Positions 31,003-38,998 of a stretch of 64,000 bases of DNA are shown in pieces; position 1 is the first letter of the stretch; each line of letters begins with the position of its first letter. A program made the translations under genes and the position numbers. The notes under the pieces were generated by a model. It made no database searches. It was not told where the DNA came from and was given only the letters and a program-made list of their open reading frames with translations. Source of the stretch: Legionella cherrii (GTDB lineage Bacteria > Pseudomonadota > Gammaproteobacteria > Legionellales > Legionellaceae); assembly GCF_900635815.1 (NCBI RefSeq), contig NZ_LR134173.1, positions 1,520,001-1,584,000 on the forward strand, in the 5' to 3' direction.

Positions 31003-31232
31003 TATCGTGTTCCAAGATAATTTATTTAATTTTGTATCGTCATTTTGCTAATTATCTTGATTTTTCTAAAGAGCAAGCAAACAGTACTAATTATCTAAAA
31101 TTTTCAACAGCAAGATTGATGAAGTATGTTGACTCAACTTACACTTGCTTCTTTTCAAATTTTGAGACACTATTCATAAAATATTTGTTCTATAATTAAT
31201 TAAAGAAAATATTTTGAGCAAAGGGAACTGAT

Positions 31233-31367
31233 ATGACAACAAGTCGTAAAGTTGCTAAAAAAGCCTCAAAGGAATTAAAAAATCCTAAGTCAACTAAAAA
31301 TGAAAAATCAGTTGCTGCAAGCGATTTATCTCAGTCAAAAAAGAAAAAGAAACCCTCAAAAAAATAG
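31233..31367 (+). CDS. Very small lysine-rich basic protein (44 residues)
   Basis: The ATG at 31233 has AAGGGA at 31221-31226 and opens a 44-codon frame ending at TAG 31365. The product begins MTTSRKVAKKASKELK and ends QSKKKKKPSKK; about a third of it is lysine, with serine and alanine filling the rest, much like a histone-H1 tail. A TATAAT box is at 31191-31196. Nucleic-acid binding is inferred from composition only. Confidence 0.6.
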   Translation: MTTSRKVAKKASKELKNPKSTKNEKSVAASDLSQSKKKKKPSKK

Positions 31368-31426
31368 TGAATTAGTAAATGATTTTTCTTATATTCTTAG
31401 CTTAAAATGAAAGGCATCGAGCAACT

Positions 31427-31765
31427 ATGTTAAAAGGGAAAGATAAGTCTACTGGGTGGGAATTAGGTTATTTGGTTTCTGTTATAGCAATATTAGGAGC
31501 TATATATCTTTGTTTTAAGGTTTATTACGATGTTCAACAGCTAATTGATAAGTCCGGAAACCAACAAGCAGAAATAGAACAGTTACAAAGAAAAGTTAAA
31601 GAGCTTTCTAGTATAAATAGTAATCTAGTTAATCAAATAAATTTACCTTATAGCGATAAAAAAACGTTTATAGACGAATTAAAGAAAATAGATATTGACT
31701 GGTATGTTTATACTAATGAAGGCAATACTAAAAATGAAACCCTTGTGCCTAATTCAAGGAAATGA
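31427..31765 (+). CDS. Small single-span membrane protein with coiled coil
   Basis: This 112-residue protein has one N-terminal transmembrane helix (LGYLVSVIAILGAIYLCFKVYY, about 13-34). A coiled-coil heptad region follows (QQAEIEQLQRKVKELSSINSNLVNQI, about 47-72) and then a short soluble tail. No family is recognised. It follows the lysine-rich micro-gene by 59 bp on the same strand. Confidence 0.55.
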   Translation: MLKGKDKSTGWELGYLVSVIAILGAIYLCFKVYYDVQQLIDKSGNQQAEIEQLQRKVKELSSINSNLVNQINLPYSDKKTFIDELKKIDIDWYVYTNEGNTKNETLVPNSRK

Positions 31766-31787
31766 TGTTTTGAATGTACTTATCTGA

Positions 31788-32270
31788 TTATGTTAAAAAA
31801 TAACCAATCAACCCAAACAAAAGTCCAGCTGGAATACATAATGCTGAAAAATAACCAATCCTAATAATATGTCGAATGTCAGTCCCAGTGAATTCATTTA
31901 CTTTTTGATAAACAATTTTATTTGAGAAATATTCTTTTAGGTTATTCTGGTATTGCATGTAACTATCATAAGAGTTTTTGAAGTCTAAAAATGTCACCAA
32001 CAACGCAGACAGTAATCCCAACAAAAAAATTATTAGGGTTATATAAAGTAAAGTTTTCGCACAATAATTAGTTTTTTTTATATATGCTAAAACAGTTACT
32101 ACCCCACCAGCGTTCAGTAAAAAAAGTGTTTTAAGGCTTCTTTCTACAGACCCTAAGTATAAACTTTTTAAATTTTCTTCTTGCCTAAAGACTAGATATA
32201 AAATTTGATTTCGTTGGGTCGAATTTAAATTATCATACTGACAAAGGAAAATATTTTGATTTTCTTGCAT
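31788..32270 (-). CDS. Multi-span membrane protein of unknown function
   Basis: The 160 residues contain hydrophobic helices at about 48-63, 73-93 and 137-159, with charged loops between. The fold resembles small accessory-region membrane proteins but no family is recognised. Candidate start ATG 32270 has GAGAGAAAT upstream. It is convergent with the coiled-coil membrane protein. Confidence 0.55.
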   Translation of the reverse strand: MQENQNIFLCQYDNLNSTQRNQILYLVFRQEENLKSLYLGSVERSLKTLFLLNAGGVVTVLAYIKKTNYCAKTLLYITLIIFLLGLLSALLVTFLDFKNSYDSYMQYQNNLKEYFSNKIVYQKVNEFTGTDIRHIIRIGYFSALCIPAGLLFGLIGYFLT

Positions 32271-32764
32271 ATTTCTCTCCAGTTTAAACTGGTCACTTAA
32301 CTGAGTTGGTTAGATCCATAAAACCAAATCATAATATATCCTTAAATTGTCAGATAAAGTATATGTGGTGAACAATTTTAATCTCTCTTAGCATAGAAAA
32401 TCAGATCGAGATAAAAAGTGTCTGTAATGGCCAAGAACAACTAAAAAATATTTTATCAATCACAAACATGCAATTAGCTGCACTTAAAGATTTTATAATT
32501 TATAAATTCTAAGAAAAGGCTAAAGACAAAATAAATTTCAATAAAAAATGAGATAACACACAGACCTATCGCATCATAAAAATATGCATTATATCCATCT
32601 GATTAATAACAATTTTTTAACAAAACGCATGAGATAAATAGCAAAAAATTGCGGTGAATGTATGATGAATTAGGTGATGCACGAAAGAGCTAGTGTTTAT
32701 CTGGGATAAATATAACTCCTGCATCATTTATTCATCATGAGTTCACCATGAAAAAAACACCAAT
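32271..32764. other. Gene-poor AT-rich stretch
   Basis: This stretch of about 490 bases is very AT-rich and has stop codons in all frames. I see no gene, tRNA or clear hairpin. It leads into the first cluster of RAYT-associated palindromes. Confidence 0.6.
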
Positions 32765-33024
32765 GGGGTCAGGCCTTGAATTGCAGAACACCAATGGGGT
32801 CAGGCCTTGAATTGTGAATTTCAATTGAAGATTGATGAATCTATTGACGCTTGGAATGGAATGAATTAAAAACATGTCAAGGAAAAGATAATTAATAGTC
32901 CAACATGGCAAGATCGCTACCACTTATGGGGTCAGGCCTTGAATCGCACTTATGGGGTCAGGCCTTGAATCGTGAATCAACTTTTAATTGAAAATTCACA
33001 ATTCAAGGCCTGACCCTCTAAGTC
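32765..33024. repeat. Cluster of RAYT-associated palindromes, with a truncated RAYT-element left end
   Basis: The arm GGGGTCAGGCCTTGAATT starts at 32765, 32796, 32928 and 32954. The last copy is a complete palindromic unit (32954-33024) ending GGCCTGACCCTCTAAGTC. The copy at 32796-32920 continues for 120 bases almost identically to the left flank of the transposase gene at 39,000-39,124, including its start codon and first codons (ATGGCAAGATCGCTAC), then stops. It is therefore a relic of an internally deleted RAYT element. Confidence 0.9.
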
Positions 33025-33505
33025 AGTACAGGTATTTAACATTCATAGTTTTGAAGATTTAGAAGAGAAATTTAAAAAGACAACTTATACTCTCAAAAAA
33101 ACAGTTTTAAATTATGAGTTTGCTGGAGTCACACCTCCGGGAATAAAGTTTGTTGCTTTTATGTGTAAGAAATCTTGTATAAAAATTAACAATACAAGTA
33201 ATTCCCCAAATCCTCATTACTTATTTTCTATAGGCTCACGTAGTGTATGTGGAATGCTTTTAGAAAACCCTTATTTAAAGGGAGATGATTCTTATTATTT
33301 AATGATAACTTGCGAACCTACAAATTTTGGAGTCGAAAAAGACAATTCTTCATTATTATTTTTAGGTGGATTTGATATTCCTGATATTTCGCTAAACCAT
33401 GCATGTGATACGGAATATCTGTCTTTAATTTACCCTGCGGGAGAGCCCTATTTATCATTATTAGAAAAAATTGGAACAGTTGATTTCACTCCTCCCTTTT
33501 TGTAG
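33014..33505 (+). pseudogene. Unknown gene with 5' end replaced by a palindrome
   Basis: A frame open from 33014 encodes about 163 residues (VFNIHSFEDLEEKFKKTT ... TVDFTPPFL) but has no start codon before ATG 33161. Its first codons lie inside the right arm of the palindrome ending at 33024. The part upstream of ATG 33161 looks coding (GVTPPGIKFVAFMCKKS), so the insertion seems to have removed the original start. If translated from ATG 33161 the product is 114 residues. No family is recognised. Confidence 0.55.
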
Positions 33506-33588
33506 AGAAGGGGAAGGTCCAGTCCCTCCCTGTTAATCCAGTGTATATTTGTAAAGTGTAGGCTAAACAATGAGTGATTCTTATTTCT

Positions 33589-33783
33589 TTAATTGTCTGT
33601 TGATATTTGCATGCCACAATTAGGGCATGAATATCTATATCCGCTCCTAAATAAAAAATAAAGAACCCCAGGTAATAAAAAAAACATGCATAATATTAAT
33701 CCAACAATAATACTACCCCTTGCTTCTTTTTTTGGTTTTCCTATATAACCGCAATTAACATTTGGGCAAATCATTTGATTCAT
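33589..33783 (-). CDS. Small zinc-ribbon membrane protein
   Basis: This 64-residue protein has a hydrophobic helix (GSIIVGLILCMFFLLPGVLYFLF) flanked by half zinc ribbons, MICPNVNCGY at the N-terminus and YSCPNCGMQI at the C-terminus. The layout is LITAF-like: two Cys pairs brought together around a membrane-dipping segment. AGAGGGA precedes the ATG by about six bases. Function unknown. Confidence 0.65.
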   Translation of the reverse strand: MNQMICPNVNCGYIGKPKKEARGSIIVGLILCMFFLLPGVLYFLFRSGYRYSCPNCGMQISTDN

Positions 33784-33908
33784 ATATCCCTCTCTTGTTT
33801 TTAATATACCTAGCTACATATTTTCTTCATTCATGTTTAGTAAGGCGTACTTAGGCTGGGGTCAATTCTTGACTTTGCTCTTCTTGCACTTATGGGGTCA
33901 TCACTTAT

Positions 33909-33979
33909 GGGGTCAGGCCTTGAATCGTGAATCAACTTTTAATTGAAAATTCACAATTCAAGGCCTGACCCTCTAAGTC
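33909..33979. repeat. RAYT-associated palindrome, full unit
   Basis: This 71-bp unit runs from GGGGTCAGGCCTTGAATC to GGCCTGACCCTCTAAGTC, with the inner AATTGAAAATTCACAATT arm. A second partial arm (GGGGTCA, 33894-33900) lies just left. It ends 16 bp from the stop codon of the cysteine-rich secreted protein gene. Confidence 0.9.
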
Positions 33980-33994
33980 AGTAGTAATTTCTTC

Positions 33995-34273
33995 TCAATA
34001 AGGCCGGCTTAATATCAATTGGCACTGCGAAACACAAGCATTATTCTGTTGAAAACAGGCTATATCCATAGATTGCCACTCGGCGCGATTTCTAGCTAAA
34101 TTTCTTGATTGAGCAAAACAGCTTTCTCTGTTGGCATAGCACTGCTTGTTACAAGTTTCATATTCCTTATTTTTATAGTTATTAATATCCGTTTGAGAAG
34201 TCATAGCGTGGATTGTTGGTAAATAGGCGCCACAAAGTAATATTACAAAAAATAAGTTATACCATTTAACCAT
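33995..34273 (-). CDS. Small cysteine-rich secreted protein
   Basis: This 92-residue precursor has a signal peptide (about 1-23, MVKWYNLFFVILLCGAYLPTIHA). The mature part is helical with paired cysteines (CNKQC, SCFAQ, IACFQ, CVSQC) that could form disulfides in a CHCH-like arrangement. AAGGA precedes the ATG. Family unknown; probably periplasmic or exported. Confidence 0.6.
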   Translation of the reverse strand: MVKWYNLFFVILLCGAYLPTIHAMTSQTDINNYKNKEYETCNKQCYANRESCFAQSRNLARNRAEWQSMDIACFQQNNACVSQCQLILSRPY

Positions 34274-34395
34274 TATTGAGTTCCTTCTATATAAATGGCT
34301 ATTTTATTGTTACTACTAATATCTTAGACTATTTGTAAAAAATATGTATTAAATTACAAATCTGAGACGAATCCAAATTAGACTCAAACACATAT

Positions 34396-34466
34396 AGGGT
34401 CAGGCCTTGAATTATGAATCAACTTTTAATTGAAAATTCACAATTCAAGGCCTGACCCTCTAAGTC
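34396..34466. repeat. RAYT-associated palindrome, full unit
   Basis: A full 71-bp copy (AGGGTCAGGCC ... GGCCTGACCCTCTAAGTC). About 30 bp downstream is a different hairpin, CTGGGC (34498-34503) with GCCCAG (34510-34515), a motif also found near 55,809 and 55,874. The 300-bp gap between flanking genes holds nothing else. Confidence 0.9.
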
Positions 34467-34576
34467 ATTTTGAACAATTTAAATTGGGTGCGTGATGCTG
34501 GGCTTTTCAGCCCAGTCTACACTTGCTAGATAATGGTTAGAGCAATTTTGGACCATATCAAAATTGAAAAGTAGGT

Positions 34577-35758
34577 TTATATACTTTTTATGGATTGTGG
34601 TTTTTCGCTTTCCTCAAGATCTTGCATCAGTTGATTCAGTTTTTTATCGGTCTCGCAGCGAAAGGTTTCTAACTTGACAATGAGCTTGTTGTCGAAAGAA
34701 TCTTTAACGATAAAGTCGTCAATGCGACTCATGTAACCACTAACAAAATGAGTGAACCCCAATCCTTGCGGGAGATATTGATCTGGATCGAAGCTTGGGT
34801 CCTCTGTATCTAAACTTAACTCTTCAATTAGCTTTTCTAAATCGAGCATATCAGGTTTGTCTGGTGATTCGTGGTAAAAGGGTATGGAATACTCATGCTC
34901 AGCTTTTTCAGCAAATTGATGAGGATAAAGTGCTTTAGCTAACTCAAGATGCAGCAAGCTTTGCAAAAAGCCAATAACTTTGATAGAGAAAAATCTAACT
35001 TGATCATTGCCCATCCCTTGATGGTCTTTAATATTAACAATGTCAGATTTGCCGAGAGCAATCCGATATGCTTCTTCCAAGAGAAGAGCAGGATCCATAG
35101 CCTTTTCTAAGAAAACTGGATTTTTAGATAGTATTATATCTTTTAGTTTGATAAGTTCTTCCGTAACATTTGCATCGTTGTATTGCATGAGGTTGGCTTC
35201 ATGTTTACAGCACGTGCATGTTTTTAGCGCATTAACTAACGGTTTAAACAACCCTTCGTGAATCATTTTTATAGTGAACGCTTGTTGTTTTTCCAGGGCG
35301 ATATCAGCTTCTCTTAATTGTTTTGATGCTTCTTCTTTGCCATTGGCCTTACTTATTGGGATGTTGTTAAAATAAGGAAGCAAGAACTCAACCATCTGAC
35401 GCTGACGTCGAACATACGCTATTTTGAGAGGAGCGTCAGCATAGAACACTTGCCATGTTTTTTGGCTTTGTACGGCTTTGGATGTTACATTCACTTGCAC
35501 ATGTTGAGGCAACAACAAAGTAGGATTGGCATCTAATATTTTTTTGGCGGACTCTATGTCATTGTCGATTACAGCTTGAACAAGATTAAGATAGCCAATT
35601 TCATTAGACTCCGCTCTAAAAAGCCCAAATGACGTGCTGGTCAGTGCTAGGCCAGCTAAGCTTTTGGCGTCATGGAGGTGACTACGTATGTATAATTTCA
35701 TTTCATCGGGTAGTTGACTGAACTTATCTTCTGATCTTGATGGCTTTCTTCTTTTCAT
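34577..35758 (-). CDS. F-box-like/ankyrin-like protein, candidate Dot/Icm effector
   Basis: The N-terminus (FSQLPDEMKLYIRSHLHDAKSLAGLALTSTSFGLFR, about 13-48) has the LPxE...L...L pattern of an F-box, the eukaryotic module that recruits substrates to SCF ubiquitin ligases. An ankyrin-like helical pair follows (YLNLVQAVIDNDIESAKKILDANP). The rest of the 393 residues is helical and unfamiliar. The C-terminus carries glutamate-rich QDLEESEKPQSIKSI, like Dot/Icm signals. Legionella translocates several F-box proteins into host cells. Effector status is inferred. Confidence 0.65.
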   Translation of the reverse strand: MKRRKPSRSEDKFSQLPDEMKLYIRSHLHDAKSLAGLALTSTSFGLFRAESNEIGYLNLVQAVIDNDIESAKKILDANPTLLLPQHVQVNVTSKAVQSQKTWQVFYADAPLKIAYVRRQRQMVEFLLPYFNNIPISKANGKEEASKQLREADIALEKQQAFTIKMIHEGLFKPLVNALKTCTCCKHEANLMQYNDANVTEELIKLKDIILSKNPVFLEKAMDPALLLEEAYRIALGKSDIVNIKDHQGMGNDQVRFFSIKVIGFLQSLLHLELAKALYPHQFAEKAEHEYSIPFYHESPDKPDMLDLEKLIEELSLDTEDPSFDPDQYLPQGLGFTHFVSGYMSRIDDFIVKDSFDNKLIVKLETFRCETDKKLNQLMQDLEESEKPQSIKSI

Positions 35759-35944
35759 CTTATTTGGCTAATGTGATTCAATTTGATTTTGCATTTTATA
35801 TTAACTACTACAGTAATTACTAGACTTATGGTGCAAATATTGATCATTTCTTGATTTTCGCATCATTTCTGTAAGGCCGGCATAATACTTTAATATCAAA
35901 ATCCACCTTCAACTCCTCCACCCCGTCCTCCTATTTGCACCTAT

Positions 35945-36016
35945 GGGGGTCAGGCCTTGAATCGTGAATCAACTTTTAATTGAAAATTCACAATTCAAGG
36001 CCTGACCCTCTAAGTC
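35945..36016. repeat. RAYT-associated palindrome, full unit
   Basis: A full copy (GGGGGTCAGGCCTTGAATC ... GGCCTGACCCTCTAAGTC) in the 463-bp gap between the F-box-like gene and the VOC gene. The rest of that gap shows no gene. Confidence 0.9.
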
Positions 36017-36221
36017 ATTGCGAAATCTGGTGCTGCTTTTAAAAAATATAATTGATGACTTTGATTCACTATATATGAATAACATTTCCTAATGTTTGCT
36101 GATATTCTTAAAAATAAATCCAGTTTTGTATTAGCCGATTTCTTTGACCATGATAAGATGAAAGCCTTCTTGAAAGTGTCAATAGCCGTTAGGTTATCTC
36201 TTCTAATTTTTATCAGGAGCC

Positions 36222-36590
36222 ATGATGATTCTGGATCATGTTGGAATAACTGTTTCTAATTATGAGAAATCCAAACAATTTTATACTCGGATTTTAACGC
36301 CTCTTGGCATCAAGGTTATTACTGAACAGGATGGATGGGTTGGATTGGGCAAAAATGGGAAACCTGAGTTTTGGTTTGGTCCAGGCAAAGATACAAAGTA
36401 TTTTTCACATGTTGCGTTTATAGCGGAAACAAAAGCTGCTGTTGATCTTTTTTACAAAATAGCGATTGACGAAGGTGCCGTATGTAACGGAAAACCAAGC
36501 CTAAGACATGATTATTATCCTGGATATTATGGTGCTTTTATTATTGATCCTGATGGTCATTATATAGGTGCTATTATTCATAATTCATAA
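36222..36590 (+). CDS. VOC-superfamily (glyoxalase/bleomycin-resistance type) protein
   Basis: This 122-residue protein has one vicinal-oxygen-chelate fold: MILDHVGITVSNYEKSKQFYTRILTPLG at the start and IIDPDGHYIGAIIHN at the end. Metal-ligand candidates are the first His (DHVG), the His in FSHVAF, and residues near DPDGHYIGA. Members include glyoxalases, dioxygenases and antibiotic-binding proteins; the substrate is unknown. AGGAG lies at 36215-36219, so the second ATG (36225) may be the true start. Confidence 0.85.
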   Translation: MMILDHVGITVSNYEKSKQFYTRILTPLGIKVITEQDGWVGLGKNGKPEFWFGPGKDTKYFSHVAFIAETKAAVDLFYKIAIDEGAVCNGKPSLRHDYYPGYYGAFIIDPDGHYIGAIIHNS

Positions 36591-36768
36591 CTTGGTTTTC
36601 GTAAAAATGTTGGGCTTGACCCATCATTAGGCCAAGCAAGCTGTGAAAATATCCGCCATTAATTTATCGTTGCTTTTTAGTCAACAATATTGGCTCTATA
36701 CACCAAGGTATCCGCAGGTTGACGGTATAAGTAATTGCAAATCGCATCAAAATAGCACATGCACCAAT

Positions 36769-36839
36769 GGGGTCAGGCCTTGAATTATGAATCAACTTTT
36801 AATTGAAAATTCACAATTTAAGGCCTGACCCTCAAAGTC
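36769..36839. repeat. RAYT-associated palindrome, full unit
   Basis: A copy with small changes (AATTTAAGGCCTGACCCTCAAAGTC), followed by a short tandem echo (GTGCTCAAAGTC). It lies in the 480-bp gap after the VOC gene, which otherwise holds no gene. Confidence 0.9.
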
Positions 36840-37071
36840 GTGCTCAAAGTCGTGTAGTTTTTGTTCACTGAAACAACAAACTTCATTTTGAGTTCACTTC
36901 AATTAGGAAACATATTTGGTACCAAGTAGTTGGGCAATAACATGCAGCGAGTTATTAAAAAAATAATATTTTGTGAGTCTGCAAATAGTTCCTAAAGTAA
37001 ATGGAAAACGTATAAATACTAATTTGAACTATACTCTAACTCAAGCATTGAATTTATAGGGAACTATTGAT

Positions 37072-37320
37072 TTGAATAAATTTAAAATAATTAATAATGA
37101 TGAATTGGAGAATTTCAAAAATATATGCAGTGATGAAGGTTATGACCCGGACGAATTTGAATTTAATGAACATAGTATTCAAATTCCTGACACATTCGGC
37201 TCAATTCATGGAAAAGTAACGATATCCAGAAAAGGTAAAAGCAAAACCTATGAAACAGGAAATGACAGTAGTTGGCACGCTGACTTTGAAAAGGATTTAA
37301 AAAATAATTTATTTAATTGA
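37072..37320 (+). CDS. Small acidic protein of unknown function
   Basis: This 82-residue frame starts with TTG 37072, with AGGGA at 37058-37062. The product is acidic (DDELENFKNICSDEGYDPDEFEFNEH) and ends in a short beta-rich region (GSIHGKVTISRKGKSKTYETG). It is followed 39 bp later by the next gene on the same strand. No family is recognised; the TTG start keeps confidence moderate. Confidence 0.5.
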   Translation: MNKFKIINNDELENFKNICSDEGYDPDEFEFNEHSIQIPDTFGSIHGKVTISRKGKSKTYETGNDSSWHADFEKDLKNNLFN

Positions 37321-37359
37321 ACAGAATTTGATGCGAGCAAAAAATTATAAAGAGAAATT

Positions 37360-38223
37360 ATGGACAATCCAGAATATAAGATTCTTCTTAAAGAAAATTC
37401 TGAGAAAAAAAATGGATATTTTTGGTCATTACAAGAAGAAAATAAAGGAAAAACCATTGAGGGGTTAACTCCTTGGAAAGTTTATTTAAGCTTTTCTCTG
37501 AAAGAACTTCTCCTTTATAATTGGATAGATATATGCACTTCTTTTGATGAAGAAACCAGTATAGATAAGGAAGAAACCGAAGAAAGTGGCGTTATTCATG
37601 CAACATTGAATCTCGAGGATTGTATTAGTATCGAACCTTTTAAAAGTGGACGCAAACTTTTAATGTTTGGTACTAACAGCAAAATAAATGATTTTTACCT
37701 TCGTATAAATATAACTAAAAACTCAAATGAAATTGCGATAGGTACTGTTGAAGGATCTACAAGGGATTCAGAAGCATCTAAAGATTTTAGTGGCTCTATT
37801 AGTATTCGTCTTTTTTTAAAACCAAAACAATTTAATTATATATCTGATCTTATAAAAAATAATCGTTTGGAAAGGTTAGAATTAGTATTAGATGAACCGC
37901 AAGGGTTCTATTCATCAGCAAATTCAGATTTCATTAAGGTATTAACTAATTCAAAAGAGCATGAAATAATTATTCCAGACAATTGTAAAATAAACCCTCC
38001 ACGATTGAGTAAAACTTATTTTTCAATAAGGGCTATCCGTCAGGATAAGATAACGGAAGAGCATGAAGAAAACAACCTACTTGATGATAGAAATGAGAAT
38101 ATCCAAGAATACAAACAGATTATTGAAAAAATATTGAAGAAGCTAGATCGAATTGAAAATGTATTGGCGTTCCCACTATGGATGATTTTTGTATTTTTAG
38201 GTTTTCTTCTATTCTTCAAGTAA
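37360..38223 (+). CDS. Tail-anchored protein of unknown function
   Basis: This 287-residue protein has a soluble beta-rich body, a coiled-coil stretch (NIQEYKQIIEKILKKLDRIENVL) and a single C-terminal transmembrane helix (FPLWMIFVFLGFLLFFK), so it is probably a tail-anchored inner-membrane protein. No family is recognised. With the preceding 82-residue gene it may form a two-gene unit. Confidence 0.6.
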   Translation: MDNPEYKILLKENSEKKNGYFWSLQEENKGKTIEGLTPWKVYLSFSLKELLLYNWIDICTSFDEETSIDKEETEESGVIHATLNLEDCISIEPFKSGRKLLMFGTNSKINDFYLRINITKNSNEIAIGTVEGSTRDSEASKDFSGSISIRLFLKPKQFNYISDLIKNNRLERLELVLDEPQGFYSSANSDFIKVLTNSKEHEIIIPDNCKINPPRLSKTYFSIRAIRQDKITEEHEENNLLDDRNENIQEYKQIIEKILKKLDRIENVLAFPLWMIFVFLGFLLFFK

Positions 38224-38317
38224 AAATCGACTCTCTAAAGTCGAATTCGTTGGCCGAGAGAGTGGGATAGAACAGTTAAGAAAACCCCCGTTTTATCTAC
38301 ATGCCAAAACTACGTCA

Positions 38318-38346
38318 TTGACTTACTTTTATTTAAGTTATATACT
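38318..38346 (+). promoter_or_regulatory. Sigma-70 promoter of the toxin-antitoxin pair
   Basis: TTGACT (38318-38323) and TATACT (38341-38346) are separated by 17 bp, 30 bp before the toxin ATG. This is close to consensus. Confidence 0.75.
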
Positions 38347-38375
38347 TTATTCATCAAAGAAAAATAAGAATAGCA

Positions 38376-38687
38376 ATGATTTTTATTGAAACTCCAATTT
38401 TTACAGAAGACGTGAAAGAATTATTATCTGATGACGAGTATGCTGAGTTTCAAGAGTATCTTGCTGATAATCCTTTAGCTGGCGACGTGATTCAGCAAAC
38501 CGGCGGACTACGGAAAGTTCGATGGTCATCTCAAGGCAAAGGAAAGCGAGGCGGTGTTAGAATTATTTATTATTATGTAACTCCTGCTTCACAAATAAGA
38601 CTCTTACTTATTTATAAAAAAGGTATTCAAGATGATCTGACTGCAGATCAAAAGAAAATTTTACGACAATTAAATGAACGGTGGTAA
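38376..38687 (+). CDS. RelE/HigB-type toxin of a type II toxin-antitoxin pair
   Basis: RelE-family toxins cleave mRNA on the ribosome. The 103 residues follow the HigB-2-like pattern: FTEDVKELLSDDEYAEFQEYLADNPLAGDVIQQTGGLRKVRWSS, then GKGKRGGVRIIYYY and a helical end (LTADQKKILRQL). The RIIYYY strand with basic residues before it matches the conserved core of this group. It is first in the operon, with its antitoxin second, which is the HigBA order. No strong Shine-Dalgarno is seen. Confidence 0.85.
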   Translation: MIFIETPIFTEDVKELLSDDEYAEFQEYLADNPLAGDVIQQTGGLRKVRWSSQGKGKRGGVRIIYYYVTPASQIRLLLIYKKGIQDDLTADQKKILRQLNERW

Positions 38688-38689
38688 TC

Positions 38690-38980
38690 ATGGATAAAAA
38701 ATTATTTGAACGATTGTACGAAAGTATGATTCAGATGAACGAAATTATTGATGGTGAGCGCGTTCCTTCACGAGAGTTTGTTGTAGATGCTCTTCATGTA
38801 AAAGAGATAAGAAAAAAAACGGGATTAACTCAAGAAAAATTTTGTCATTTAATTGATGTGAATATTGGAACTTTAAGAAATTGGGAGCAAGGAAGGAGGG
38901 AGCCAACAGGTCCCGCAAAAGCACTTCTTCGCGCAATAAATAAAGATCCTGAGCATGTATTGGCGGCATTAGCTAGTTGA
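38690..38980 (+). CDS. HTH antitoxin (HigA/NadS type)
   Basis: This 96-residue antitoxin starts at ATG 38690, two bases after the toxin stop. The C-terminal half is an XRE-type helix-turn-helix (VKEIRKKTGLTQEKFCHLIDVNIGTLRNWEQGRREPTGPAKALLRAI), the NadS/HigA-2 signature. It should bind both the toxin and its own promoter, repressing the operon. The gene ends about 15 bp before the left end of the RAYT element. Confidence 0.87.
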   Translation: MDKKLFERLYESMIQMNEIIDGERVPSREFVVDALHVKEIRKKTGLTQEKFCHLIDVNIGTLRNWEQGRREPTGPAKALLRAINKDPEHVLAALAS

Positions 38981-38998
38981 AAATGTATTTTACACCAA

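Noticed and set aside
32735..32923. 62-residue minus-strand frame across the first palindrome cluster
   Set aside because: It is made of repeat arms and the copied left flank of the transposase element and has no independent support.
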